This document shows, piece after piece, positions 37,844 through 46,659 of a DNA stretch of 64,000 nucleotides. Under the pieces are notes generated by a model. That model did not search any database and had not been told where the DNA came from. It saw only the letters and a program-made list of their open reading frames with translations. The position numbers and the translations under genes were made by a program. The number at the start of each line of letters is the position of its first letter. Positions within the stretch are counted from its first letter, which is position 1. This DNA comes from Schaalia suimastitidis DSM 15538 (GTDB lineage Bacteria; Actinomycetota; Actinomycetes; Actinomycetales; Actinomycetaceae): positions 183,064 to 247,063 of the forward strand of contig NZ_KE386848.1 in NCBI RefSeq assembly GCF_000429105.1, read 5' to 3'.

Positions 37844-39049
37844 CTATAGGGGTGTCACAGTGAGACGGATAGTGTCTTCCATAGCATCAATCGCAGCCAA
37901 CGCCTCGTGAGGAAGCTCAGAGGAAATATCGGTGAGCACATAACCCGTTGACCCAGCAGTTGACAGAATCTGGCTTTCAATATTGGCACCAGCTTCAGCA
38001 AATACCTGGTTGACCAATGCCAAAACACCTGGCGTATTACGGTGAACCAACGAGATACGGAACTGAGCTGTGGCAGAAGTATGCAGCTGCAAATTCGGCA
38101 GGTTCACGCTCATATCAGTTGAACCAGTAGCGTCAAAATCAGTAATCTTTGACGACACGAAGCGGCCAATATCCCACTGGGCCTCCTCAGTGGACCCACC
38201 AATATGCGGCGTCAAAATGACGTTGTCAAAACCAGCAAGTGGTGACGTAAACGGATCGCCATTGCCTTTAGGCTCCTCTGGGAAAACATCAAGCGCAGCC
38301 CCAGCAAGGTGCCCACTTTCAAGGCTTTCACGCAGTGCATCCATATCAACAATGAAACCGCGTGACAGGTTAATAAATAGCGCTCCACGCTTCATCGATG
38401 CGAATTCATTTGCACCGAAAAGTCCTTCGTTGTCAGAAGTGCCATTGACATGAATAGAGACAATATCAGCCTCGCGTAGCACCGACTCTAGCGTTGGCAT
38501 TTGGGTGGCATTGCCAAGCGATAACTTCTCGGCAATGTCGTAGTAGATCACGTTAAGCCCCATGGCCTCGGCAAGTACCGACAACTGTTTCCCAATATTG
38601 CCGTACCCGATAATGCCCAGCGTGTGGCCCCGCACCTCATGCGCACCGTCAGCACTCTTGTCCCAAATACCACGGTGCAAACGTGAATTCTTCACCGTCA
38701 CCCGTCGTGACAGGTTAATGATGTGGCCAATCGCGAGTTCAACAACCGAGCGGGTATTGGAATACGGCGCATTAAAAACAGCGATACCTAGGGAGGTGGC
38801 AGCCGCCACATCAATCTGGTTCGTACCGATGCAGTAGGCGCCTATCGCACGCAGGTGAGGGCGGGCACGCAATACGCGCTCTGTCACCATCGTTTTCGAA
38901 CGAATGCCCAAGTAGTCGACGCCTTCTAGCGCCTCGATTAATTCATTCTCATCCAAGGCGCCGCTGTACCGCGTGACGTCAATACCACACCGTTCAAACA
39001 CCTCATCTGAAACTGGGTGCGGATTCTCCAAAAGCAATGCCCGAGTCAT
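37844..39049 (-). CDS. serA: D-3-phosphoglycerate dehydrogenase with ACT domain
   Basis: The first enzyme of serine synthesis oxidises 3-phosphoglycerate with NAD. The 401-residue protein has an NAD-binding site LGIIGYGNIGKQL, catalytic residues in NLSRGFIVD, ALDVFPEEP and the HIGGSTEEAQ segment, and a C-terminal ACT domain (about 330-401) that normally binds serine for feedback inhibition. Length and layout resemble the E. coli short type rather than the 530-residue mycobacterial type with an intervening domain. Convergent with nrdR. Confidence 0.93.
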   Translation of the reverse strand: MTRALLLENPHPVSDEVFERCGIDVTRYSGALDENELIEALEGVDYLGIRSKTMVTERVLRARPHLRAIGAYCIGTNQIDVAAATSLGIAVFNAPYSNTRSVVELAIGHIINLSRRVTVKNSRLHRGIWDKSADGAHEVRGHTLGIIGYGNIGKQLSVLAEAMGLNVIYYDIAEKLSLGNATQMPTLESVLREADIVSIHVNGTSDNEGLFGANEFASMKRGALFINLSRGFIVDMDALRESLESGHLAGAALDVFPEEPKGNGDPFTSPLAGFDNVILTPHIGGSTEEAQWDIGRFVSSKITDFDATGSTDMSVNLPNLQLHTSATAQFRISLVHRNTPGVLALVNQVFAEAGANIESQILSTAGSTGYVLTDISSELPHEALAAIDAMEDTIRLTVTPL

Positions 39050-39159
39050 AGAAACATCGTGCCATGAATAGACAATGAAGCGCCCAAGATATCCGGGCCG
39101 CGGACGCTTCTATTGCGCCATGTACGTCCAGCAGAGCACAGCAATTGCGGTGGCGAGGT

Positions 39160-39270
39160 GTCGGATCGCTATTCCCATTCCTCCATGCCGCCAGGCCCGA
39201 AACTACTTCTTCCGTCCGAGGTGTTTGCACCTCGTCGGATCGCTATTCCCATTCCTCCATGCCGCCAGGC
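39160..39270. repeat. 37-bp direct repeat duplicating the 3' end of the helicase gene
   Basis: Bases 39160-39196 and 39234-39270 are identical, 74 bases apart. The right copy is the last 28 bases of the helicase coding strand plus its stop; the left copy is a non-coding duplicate. Between them a hairpin (39217-39223 with 39228-39234, loop TTTG) follows the helicase stop on the minus strand. The left copy keeps the CGAGGTG arm but lacks eleven bases including the second arm. Confidence 0.85.
39217..39234 (-). terminator. short hairpin after the helicase gene
   Basis: A 7-bp perfect stem CGAGGTG/CACCTCG with a four-base loop directly follows the helicase stop on the minus strand. No T-tract follows; a weak terminator at most. 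Confidence 0.45.
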
Positions 39271-41513
39271 AGCGGGGAAGCGTGAACAACAGTTAAATCA
39301 TGGGTTGCACGCGTGAGCGCCACAAAAAGGTCGCCAGGTCCGTCAGCCAGGATTTCACTGGGTTCAACGACGATAACAGAGTCAAACTCTAAGCCTTTGG
39401 CTGCTCCCGCGGACAATAGACTCACGCGTTCAGTCAGTGACGTCGCCCCAATAGTGTCCGCTCCCCACGCTTGCGCTCGAGAGGAGCCAACGATGACGGC
39501 GACACGTCCCTGCCCTTCACCTTGGTCCGCATCGAGGCGCTCACAAGCGTGCCGGGCTGCCGTGCCAGCGAGGCTACGCACCGCCTCGTCGCTGCCAGGT
39601 GTGCCAGGGGGAAGTGAGCGCACCTGGTAGCAGTCCTCAACGTCACGTACCGCGTGGGTTGGATGTAATACCGGTGCGCCTGCACGTGCCAACACGCCTT
39701 CCGCCAAACGCGTCAACGTGCGTGGGGTCCGATACGACACCGACAGTACGTATTGTGCGTGCAGTGCCCTGGCAGCAGGGCCCAAGGCATCCTCCCACGA
39801 CGATGCTGGGTGCTTGCCGCGTTTCTGGTCAAGATCGCCAACTACTGTAAAGCTTCGTGATGGGCATCGGCGCAAAAGTGCGCGCCAGGCCATCGGTGAC
39901 AGGTCCTGCGCCTCGTCAACGACGATATGCCCGTAGGTCCATGTGCGGTCCGAGGCGGCGCGCTCAGCCAGCGGGGCGATCTGTTCGACGCCAGCTGCCG
40001 AAGCTGCGAGCATTTCCGCTGAAACAATGCCGCCGCCCAGGCCCATTGATTCCATCGCTTCGCGTGCACGTTCAACTTCGTCACCTGTGGAGGTCGATTC
40101 CTTTGATGTATTGCGTTCTAATACGTCGCATGTACCAAGGAGTTCCTCTAACTCATCAAGGAGTGGCACGTCAGCAGCAGTGAAACCCGCGTCGCGTTGC
40201 CGAAAGACCGCAGCTAATTGTTGTGCCGACAAAGGGGAACCGACCTCGCGGTTGAGGCGAGCGAGAAGAGCAGGTTTTGCCCACAGGCGTTTCAGTAGCG
40301 TCGTGGCACGCGTTGGCATCCACGCAAGGTTAATGGCTCGGCGTGCCGACGTTGAGTCCCGGATTTCGCCTGTCCATGTCACCACTTCTTCAGGGTCTGG
40401 TGTGCTGCCGGGCTGTGCGTGATCAGTGACCAGGCGTTCAGCGAGGATTTTCATCAGGTCGCGTGCGAAAGTGTCGCGTGCAACATTATGTGGACGTCCT
40501 CCTCGACGCGCATGACGCACGGCCGCTACGACATCGGTGTGTAGCAGCCTGACCCGCCTGTTCCACACGGTGAGAACCTGATCTGACTCAGGGACTTTCA
40601 CAAGGTCACGCACTGCGTGCTCAAGGATTTTTGACCAAACTGCAAGCCCTTTTATGTGCGCTACCTCGGGTGTTTCGCTTTCGCGTGCGCGCACGCCAGG
40701 AACTAAATCGCCAATGGTGATGGACACAACACCCGTTTCCCCCAGTGAAGGGAGGACCTTCTCGATGTAACGCAAAAATACGCGCGAAGGTCCCACTAGC
40801 AGCACACCTGAGCGCTCAAGGCGTTCACGGTTGGCGTGGAGCAAATATGCTGCACGGTGAAGTGCCACCGCTGTTTTTCCCGTGCCGGGACCACCTTGAA
40901 CGACGATCAGACCATTGTCATCGGCGCGAATAATCTGATCTTGTTCGCTTTGAATGGTGGCAACGATATCGCCCATGCGGCCTTCGCGTGCCTTACCCAA
41001 AGCCGCCATTAATGCGCCTTCACCTTGGAAAGCCATGCCTGCACTCTCGGCTGCGGCGCTGTCAAGAAGTTCATCTTCAATCGCCACAACACTACGTTGT
41101 CGCGTGGAAATATGACGTCGCCGAACTACGCCTTGCGGGTGAACAGCCGTGGCCCGATAAAAGGGTGCTGAAGCGGGTGCACGCCAGTCCAGAAGCAAAG
41201 GCGTACCGGAATCATCTGACAGTGACGTTCGGCCAATATAGTGCGTGTCACCACTGGATAGGTCCAACCTGCCAAATACGAGGCGTTCTTCCACACCATC
41301 AAGGCGTGCAGCAAGTTCACCGAAATGTGCCGATATAGCGTCACGTTCGCTCCATCCTTGAGCGTTGCCTACACCGTGTGTGGCATGAGCTTGCACCTGT
41401 CGCTGGCGATATTGGCCGCGTACCTCATCAAGACGTGCATAGGCAGTGTCAACAAATTGCTGTTCGTGCCTCAATTCGTCGGTGGGGTCAGCCGAGATAA
41501 TGTGATCAGGCAT
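39243..41513 (-). CDS. HelD/HelR-like UvrD-type helicase
   Basis: This 756-residue superfamily 1 ATPase has a long N-terminal helical arm, Walker A GGPGTGKT (207-214), DEAQDLSPM as Walker B and a C-terminal RecA-like domain (YVLSVSYRTPRTL, LFVALTRATHDL). The architecture (UvrD core with an N-terminal coiled arm and an inserted arm between) matches HelD/HelR proteins that release stalled RNA polymerase; in some actinobacteria they protect from rifamycins. No DNA-repair partner adjoins it. The HelD assignment is by layout, and a repair helicase is the alternative. The 3' end is duplicated just outside the gene. Confidence 0.85.
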   Translation of the reverse strand: MPDHIISADPTDELRHEQQFVDTAYARLDEVRGQYRQRQVQAHATHGVGNAQGWSERDAISAHFGELAARLDGVEERLVFGRLDLSSGDTHYIGRTSLSDDSGTPLLLDWRAPASAPFYRATAVHPQGVVRRRHISTRQRSVVAIEDELLDSAAAESAGMAFQGEGALMAALGKAREGRMGDIVATIQSEQDQIIRADDNGLIVVQGGPGTGKTAVALHRAAYLLHANRERLERSGVLLVGPSRVFLRYIEKVLPSLGETGVVSITIGDLVPGVRARESETPEVAHIKGLAVWSKILEHAVRDLVKVPESDQVLTVWNRRVRLLHTDVVAAVRHARRGGRPHNVARDTFARDLMKILAERLVTDHAQPGSTPDPEEVVTWTGEIRDSTSARRAINLAWMPTRATTLLKRLWAKPALLARLNREVGSPLSAQQLAAVFRQRDAGFTAADVPLLDELEELLGTCDVLERNTSKESTSTGDEVERAREAMESMGLGGGIVSAEMLAASAAGVEQIAPLAERAASDRTWTYGHIVVDEAQDLSPMAWRALLRRCPSRSFTVVGDLDQKRGKHPASSWEDALGPAARALHAQYVLSVSYRTPRTLTRLAEGVLARAGAPVLHPTHAVRDVEDCYQVRSLPPGTPGSDEAVRSLAGTAARHACERLDADQGEGQGRVAVIVGSSRAQAWGADTIGATSLTERVSLLSAGAAKGLEFDSVIVVEPSEILADGPGDLFVALTRATHDLTVVHASPLPGGMEEWE

Positions 41514-41613
41514 CGCGACTCCAATCCGAGGCAGGCTAACGGCATGCTAACGAGCAGTCTGTCAATTCTAAGAAGCCATGATTTATGTCGTACATGGGTG
41601 GCCAGTTAGTGGA

Positions 41614-41647
41614 CGCAGGTGACATGCTGAGGCACATGTCACCTGCG
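41614..41647. promoter_or_regulatory. 13-bp perfect inverted repeat between helicase and PAC2 genes
   Basis: CGCAGGTGACATG (41614-41626) and CATGTCACCTGCG (41635-41647) are exact complements around an eight-base spacer. The site is in the 262-base region between two divergent starts, so an operator for one or both genes is likely; no T-tract follows either arm. Confidence 0.65.
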
Positions 41648-41775
41648 GCGACATCTCACACTGTCATGTATGCGCACCACGCGGTATAACAGGCTAACTG
41701 GGCTGCCACACGGTAGCGTAGAACTACAGAAAGAAAATAAGGATCCGATACGTGCAGAAGGAGGGACAAGTACAC

Positions 41776-42891
41776 ATGTCAACGATTGACAAAGGCCCGG
41801 CCTGGGGTGCCTCAGCGCCAATTCTCGTCATCCACTTCGATGGTGCCATTGACGCAGGTGCAGCCGGCCATATTGCAGTACGGCAGATGATGACCTCGCT
41901 CCAATGGGACGTTGTCGCCTCGTTTTCCTCCGACGATTTTCTTGACTACCGTTCGCACCGACCGATCTTAACGATGGACAACTGGGTGACAACGAATATG
42001 GACCTTCCCCAGATACGCCTTGATCGCGTTGCGGATGACCTCGGGCGGCCCTTCCTGCTACTTCACGGCCCTGAACCAGATATGAAGTGGGAGGCCTTCG
42101 CGCAGACTATCGCCACCATTGCCCGTGACGCAGGCGTGGAAATAACGGTATCGCTGCATGGGATACCGGCTGGAACACCCCATACGCGACCAGCCCAAGT
42201 CCATGTGCAAGCCACTAGCGCGTCGTTAGTGCCCGCACAGCCACAAATGCTTCAACCGCTGCAATTTCCCGCCCCGCTATCAAGTTTTATTCAACAACGC
42301 CTAGCTGAGGGTGGCATTGACGGTATCGCCCTGATTGGTAGCGTTCCGTTCTACATGTCTGAACGCGCCTACCCTGCGGTTTCCTCTGCGATGCTCGGCA
42401 AATTGGCGGCAATTGCCGACCTGGCGCTACCAGTTGGGGACCTGGAACAAGGTGCCGCCGAAGAATCACAGGCACTTGACCAATTTATTGCCGATAGTCC
42501 TGAGATAGCCGCTACCGTACGCGCTTTAGAGGCGCATTACGACGCATTGACCGGTCCTGAAGGTATGGTCCCACTCGGGTCGCTGGGCAAAACCACCAAT
42601 GGGCAGAAAACTGAGGAAGATAAGACCATCGGTGACGTCATCGAAGCCTATCTGGCCAATGTCACCCGCACTGCCAAGGCCGCCCAGGCGAGCGATGCTG
42701 AGGTCGAAGGTGAGTATCACCTCGGAAATGACGATGGTCAGGCGCAGCAAACCTTGGCTGATACAGCAGATTCTGACACCGAAAAAAGCCTTGACGAGCG
42801 GGTACGAGCGGCACTTGAGCGGGTGGAAAGGCGAAAGCAAGGGCTGCCGGGGGACGACAACAACGGACAAACCCCGCGCCACCGCGCGTAA
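41776..42891 (+). CDS. PAC2 family protein
   Basis: This 371-residue protein belongs to the PAC2 superfamily, related to proteasome-assembly chaperones, widespread in actinobacteria with and without a proteasome. The fold is seen as LVIHFDGAIDAGAAGHIAVRQ, then WDVVASF and the segment RPFLLLHGPEPDMKW. The C-terminal 90 residues are acidic and helical (LDERVRAALERVERRK), likely a coiled coil. The ATG at 41776 is chosen because GAAGGAGGGAC (41756-41766) lies about ten bases before it. Its job is unknown; conserved neighbours do not reveal it. Confidence 0.85.
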   Translation: MSTIDKGPAWGASAPILVIHFDGAIDAGAAGHIAVRQMMTSLQWDVVASFSSDDFLDYRSHRPILTMDNWVTTNMDLPQIRLDRVADDLGRPFLLLHGPEPDMKWEAFAQTIATIARDAGVEITVSLHGIPAGTPHTRPAQVHVQATSASLVPAQPQMLQPLQFPAPLSSFIQQRLAEGGIDGIALIGSVPFYMSERAYPAVSSAMLGKLAAIADLALPVGDLEQGAAEESQALDQFIADSPEIAATVRALEAHYDALTGPEGMVPLGSLGKTTNGQKTEEDKTIGDVIEAYLANVTRTAKAAQASDAEVEGEYHLGNDDGQAQQTLADTADSDTEKSLDERVRAALERVERRKQGLPGDDNNGQTPRHRA

Positions 42892-42909
42892 GAACAACGC
42901 GAGGGCGTC

Positions 42910-43833
42910 CTAAGAAGTGGCGTCATGTAGTGGCCGCGTACCGGCACACCACTTGGCGAAATCTTTGCCGTAAAGAGGACGAGCAGGTAACGGCAAGCGG
43001 CGCAAACGCCGTTCCAAATCCGCGTAGTCAATGGGCACAATATCTTCCACCTGACCACGCGCTTCGCCGACATTGCCCACGACATCCTCGGCCACGCCTA
43101 CCGTATGCGGGCAGCTTGCAGTGGAAGCTGCCTCCGCCTCGTCAAAGGGCGTGGTGAGTTTCTGGGCCGCTAAAATCACGTTGCCACGTCGCCCACCACG
43201 CCCGACCTTCGGGTCAGTAATCGCCACAACCCAGGGAAATACTTCGCGTAACGCGGCCGCGTCAACGCGCGCATCACTGCCACCTCCGTGGGCGGCGTTG
43301 ACAATATAGATACCGCCAGGCCGCAAAACATTCCACGCTAGTTGCGCACACTCAACCGTGCAAAGGTGCGTCGGAACGCGGCCATCAATGAAAGCGTCGC
43401 GCATAATGACATCCCACGACGCTGGACGAAGCGTCTCCAGGATTGCCCGACCTTCACCGACGCGTATTTTCAGTTGGGGCGCTCGCGGTAGATCACAGTG
43501 CTGGCGCGCCAAGGTGGCCAACGCCTCGTCAATTTCAATGGCGACATGCCGTGACGTTGGCCGGAGCGCAACCCATGCGCGTGCCAGGGCGCATCCAGCA
43601 CCACCAATATGGAGTGTCCGTAGTGATGGGGGTGCTGCAGCCCACGAATCTAACACACAGGTGGCGTGCTGCATATATTCAAATTCAAGGTGTGTCGGGT
43701 CTAAAAGATCAATACACGACGATTCCACGCCGTCAATAAACAAAGTGAGGAGGTTGCCGTCTTGGGTGAAAACCGCGGTGCCCGAATCAATGGGGAACTC
43801 GCTTGTGGCTCGGGAGGAAAGACGTCTGCTCAT
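42910..43833 (-). CDS. spermidine synthase-like SAM-binding protein
   Basis: This 307-residue protein has the spermidine-synthase fold: HIGGAGCALARAWVALRP as the nucleotide-binding loop, an acidic EIDEAL, then the segment WDVIMRDAFIDGRVP. True spermidine synthases carry an active-site aspartate in a longer motif (about DSTDP); here the place reads RDAFIDG, so aminopropyl transfer is doubtful. Related actinobacterial proteins are annotated as fused MFS/spermidine synthase; this one lacks the membrane half. The start is uncertain: the ATG at 43833 lacks a clear ribosome site. It is convergent with the PAC2 gene and divergent from dinB. Confidence 0.7.
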   Translation of the reverse strand: MSRRLSSRATSEFPIDSGTAVFTQDGNLLTLFIDGVESSCIDLLDPTHLEFEYMQHATCVLDSWAAAPPSLRTLHIGGAGCALARAWVALRPTSRHVAIEIDEALATLARQHCDLPRAPQLKIRVGEGRAILETLRPASWDVIMRDAFIDGRVPTHLCTVECAQLAWNVLRPGGIYIVNAAHGGGSDARVDAAALREVFPWVVAITDPKVGRGGRRGNVILAAQKLTTPFDEAEAASTASCPHTVGVAEDVVGNVGEARGQVEDIVPIDYADLERRLRRLPLPARPLYGKDFAKWCAGTRPLHDATS

Positions 43834-43881
43834 AGGGGACACTGTAATGGGTAGCAATGTGAAGGGAAGGGAAGCCGCGTC

Positions 43882-45138
43882 ATGTCCACCGCTCCACGAG
43901 ATAGTCGCGTGAAGCGACACTGGGGTGACGACGATACGCAAACCCCTATTCTTCACGTGGATATGGACTCTTTTTTTGCCGAGGTTGAGCTTGCAGAAAA
44001 TCCCGCGTTACGTGGACGGCCACTCATTGTGGGTGGCAGCGGGAACCGAGGGGTGGTGACTTCGGCAACCTACGAGGCGCGCGCCAGCGGTGTGCGTGCA
44101 GGTATGCCTATGATGCGGGCACGAGCATTATGCCCCCAAGCGCAGGTCGTTTCGGGTAGCCATCGGGTCTATGCCGCGTACTCGCGTCGGGTGATGGATA
44201 TTTTGGCGCAGGTCACTCCCTGCCTTGAGCAAGTCAGTATTGACGAGGCCTTCCTCGACGTTGCGGGTGCGCGGCGACGCCTTGGTTCGCCCACAAGTAT
44301 TGCGGCCGAAATACGGCGACAGATTCGTTCTAAGGTGGGTCTACCAGCATCCGTTGGTATCGCCTGTAACAAGTCTGTGGCAAAGATTGCGTCGGCACAT
44401 GCGAAACCAGACGGTATGCTGCTGATCCCTGCCCACGAAACCATTCCGTTCCTTCATAGTTTGCCGGTCGGTGTGATTTGGGGTGTTGGAGGGAAAACAG
44501 CTGCCGTACTTGAACGTGAAGGAATCATCACCGTTGAAGCCCTTGCGAATGCTCCCATGGGGCGGCTTGCAAAACTTCTGGGTCCGGCTGTGGCGCATCA
44601 CCTCCACGACTTGGCGTGGGGGATTGACCACCGATCGGTGGCCGCACGTCCTGCAGAAAAGTCGGTTGGGGTTGAGCGGACTTTTGAGCACAATATTTCG
44701 TCGCGTTCCCAACTTGAGCGTTTTCTATTATGGGCGGCACACGAATGCGCGCGGAGGCTGCGAGCTGCAGATATGGTTGCATTCACGGTAGCGATAAAAT
44801 TACGTGATGGCGAGTTTAAGACAGTTAGTCGTTCCGTCACCCTGAGTGAAGCCACTGATCTTGCCGCCCACCTGGCCCATGCCGCCAAAGGGTTGCTCGC
44901 ACAGCAACCTATTCCTGCCTCGGGTGTTCGCCTATGTGGATTGAGGGCAGAGAATCTGCGTTCCCGTAGTCAAGGTGTGCCGGTGACACTTGACGTTGAT
45001 TCGCGCCTTGAGGCAGCAGAACGAGCATTAGACCAGGTAAAACACCGTTTCGGTGCTGATGTGTTGCGTCCAGCAACATTGATGGACCCAGCATCGGCTG
45101 GTCCGCCTGGTGGCGCATTCGCGAAACACTCGCATTGA
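43882..45138 (+). CDS. dinB: DNA polymerase IV (Y-family)
   Basis: This error-prone polymerase copies past damaged bases. The 418-residue protein has catalytic acidic residues Asp27 (HVDMDSFF) and Asp122-Glu123 (SIDEAFLDV), the palm and fingers segment TSATYEARASGVRAGMPM, a helix-hairpin-helix region (LPVGVIWGVGGKTAAVLEREGI) and the little-finger domain. The C-terminal beta-clamp motif QxxLF is not obvious. No SOS box is visible in the 48 bases upstream, unlike recA and lexA here. Confidence 0.94.
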   Translation: MSTAPRDSRVKRHWGDDDTQTPILHVDMDSFFAEVELAENPALRGRPLIVGGSGNRGVVTSATYEARASGVRAGMPMMRARALCPQAQVVSGSHRVYAAYSRRVMDILAQVTPCLEQVSIDEAFLDVAGARRRLGSPTSIAAEIRRQIRSKVGLPASVGIACNKSVAKIASAHAKPDGMLLIPAHETIPFLHSLPVGVIWGVGGKTAAVLEREGIITVEALANAPMGRLAKLLGPAVAHHLHDLAWGIDHRSVAARPAEKSVGVERTFEHNISSRSQLERFLLWAAHECARRLRAADMVAFTVAIKLRDGEFKTVSRSVTLSEATDLAAHLAHAAKGLLAQQPIPASGVRLCGLRAENLRSRSQGVPVTLDVDSRLEAAERALDQVKHRFGADVLRPATLMDPASAGPPGGAFAKHSH

Positions 45139-45189
45139 GGGTTAGACTGACCACACCTGCAGGTGAACCAGTGAACTAGGGGGTGTGTG

Positions 45190-45609
45190 ATGGCACTGTC
45201 AGAGTACGAAAAGCTTGTTCTTCAACAGATGGAGGAAGAACTTCGCCGTGAAGATCCTGAGCTTGCCTCACAATTATCGCGTCCAGCCTCTAGGCCACGC
45301 CGTCAAGAAGGCGACGAAATGGCGCAGGTGACGCATGGCCATACATGGTCTCCACGTCGCCTTGCGCTTGGTATTAGCTGCACTGTTGCAGGGCTCATTG
45401 TCCTTGTGTCGGCTTTGTCGCTCGGTCACGGGATTTGGACCGTCGTAGCAGCGGTGATTGGTTTCGTCCTCATGCTGGCGGGTGTCCTTGTGGCGATGAG
45501 TTCCCCGAAAGGAAACGCGTCAAAAGGACAGGAAAAGAAGGGTCTGCCTAATGGGTGGGCAGCCTTTATTGCTGACCAAGAGCGCCGATGGGATGAACGC
45601 CGCGGCTAG
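45190..45609 (+). CDS. DUF3040 membrane protein
   Basis: This 139-residue protein has an N-terminal amphipathic segment LSEYEKLVLQQMEEELRREDPELASQL characteristic of DUF3040, and two membrane helices, about residues 56-75 and 83-104, with a short loop. The C-terminus is polar. The family is found near mraZ and the division cluster in actinobacteria, as here, but its role is not known. The ATG at 45190 is preferred over the adjoining GTG at 45187, as the family begins with MALSEYE. Confidence 0.88.
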   Translation: MALSEYEKLVLQQMEEELRREDPELASQLSRPASRPRRQEGDEMAQVTHGHTWSPRRLALGISCTVAGLIVLVSALSLGHGIWTVVAAVIGFVLMLAGVLVAMSSPKGNASKGQEKKGLPNGWAAFIADQERRWDERRG

Positions 45610-45792
45610 TTTTCTGCGCAGCGTCGCAGGGTGAGGTGCATAGACGTCAGGTGAGGCGTCCGCCTGCCTCCCATTTGCTCGTCACTGATATCCTCTGCTG
45701 CTTGGTGAGGTGGTGGTGGCTTTTGTGTGTGGTGGTGGCTTTGCCCGTAATGATTGTGCGGTGGATGATTCCGTCGGTGGTGGTGGGGGTGT

Positions 45793-46659
45793 TTAGTGTC
45801 CGGCGAGTTCTTCGGCGGTGTCGGTCAGGGCGACGTGTGCTTTGCGTACGGGAAATGGCTGGGTGCGTTCGGTGGTGGACAAGGCGCCGTCAACCTGGAT
45901 TTCTTCTCCGGTAAAAGGGTTGACAATATGGGCGGCCCATGTGGTGGTCAAGGTTAAGACTCGTGCGGGGTGGGTGTGGGTGTAGTGGTGGCTGATGGTC
46001 ATATCTGGGTAGGGTGCCCCAGGTGTGGATGATGTGATGGGTGGGGTGCCGTCTCCAAAGTCGAAGGTGAAATTTGTGGCGTGCAGTGTGATGGTCACGG
46101 GTGTGCCCATTAGGGTCACGGTGTGGGTTTGTGTGGGGGTGGTGGCGTGGGCGAGTTGAGCAAAGTCGATGTAGGCGTATTGGGCAGGTTGCATGACAAG
46201 GCCCGCGCCGTTGATAGTGACCGAGGCCAACGCGGCGTACAACAGATCGTGGGTTGAAGGTGTGGGGGTGGGTGTGGGTGTGCCTTGGGGTGGTGGGGCG
46301 CAGTAGACCTGTGTGCCGTTATCACCGATGTACCACACTCCACAGTCCGGGTCAGACACCGGCGCCATAAACGTCACATCCTGCCCAACATGACGCACCA
46401 CCAACACCTCACCCGGCGCGTCAGAAGGTGATCCAAACAGGGGACCCCAAGCGGACCTTGTCGTGTATTGCCCGCTTCGCAGTGCCTCTGTATACAGTTG
46501 ATCGTTATGCGCATGCGCCTTCAAACTGGTTTGTGGCGCGCATTCATTGGCGTCGTTGCATGCTGGAGTTGCGGCTGTGGCCTGAGGTATGAAACCAAGG
46601 GCAAGCAACGTGATGGTTGCCACCAGTGCCGCAGTGTGAAGATGTTTCTTACTCATCAT
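45793..46659 (-). CDS. secreted PKD-domain protein
   Basis: This 288-residue exported protein has a signal peptide (ALVATITLLALGFIPQATAA, cleavage near residue 30), a Cys-containing N-terminal half, a Pro-Thr linker (TPTPTPTPS) and a C-terminal PKD-like beta domain (FDFGDGTPP, HHYTHTHPARVLTLTTTWAA). PKD domains are Ig-like and often bind polysaccharide or protein at the cell surface. There is no LPXTG sorting motif or membrane anchor. It is translationally coupled to the upstream lipoprotein: its ATG at 46659 overlaps that gene's end. Its coding strand is Thr/His-rich and gives a GTGG-rich plus strand. The specific target is unknown. Confidence 0.78.
   Translation of the reverse strand: MMSKKHLHTAALVATITLLALGFIPQATAATPACNDANECAPQTSLKAHAHNDQLYTEALRSGQYTTRSAWGPLFGSPSDAPGEVLVVRHVGQDVTFMAPVSDPDCGVWYIGDNGTQVYCAPPPQGTPTPTPTPSTHDLLYAALASVTINGAGLVMQPAQYAYIDFAQLAHATTPTQTHTVTLMGTPVTITLHATNFTFDFGDGTPPITSSTPGAPYPDMTISHHYTHTHPARVLTLTTTWAAHIVNPFTGEEIQVDGALSTTERTQPFPVRKAHVALTDTAEELAGH

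Noticed and set aside
45700-45795. GTGG-rich stretch past the DUF3040 gene
   Set aside because: Rich in GTGG but without the regular 10-base period; it reflects low-complexity spacer and the end of the PKD gene.
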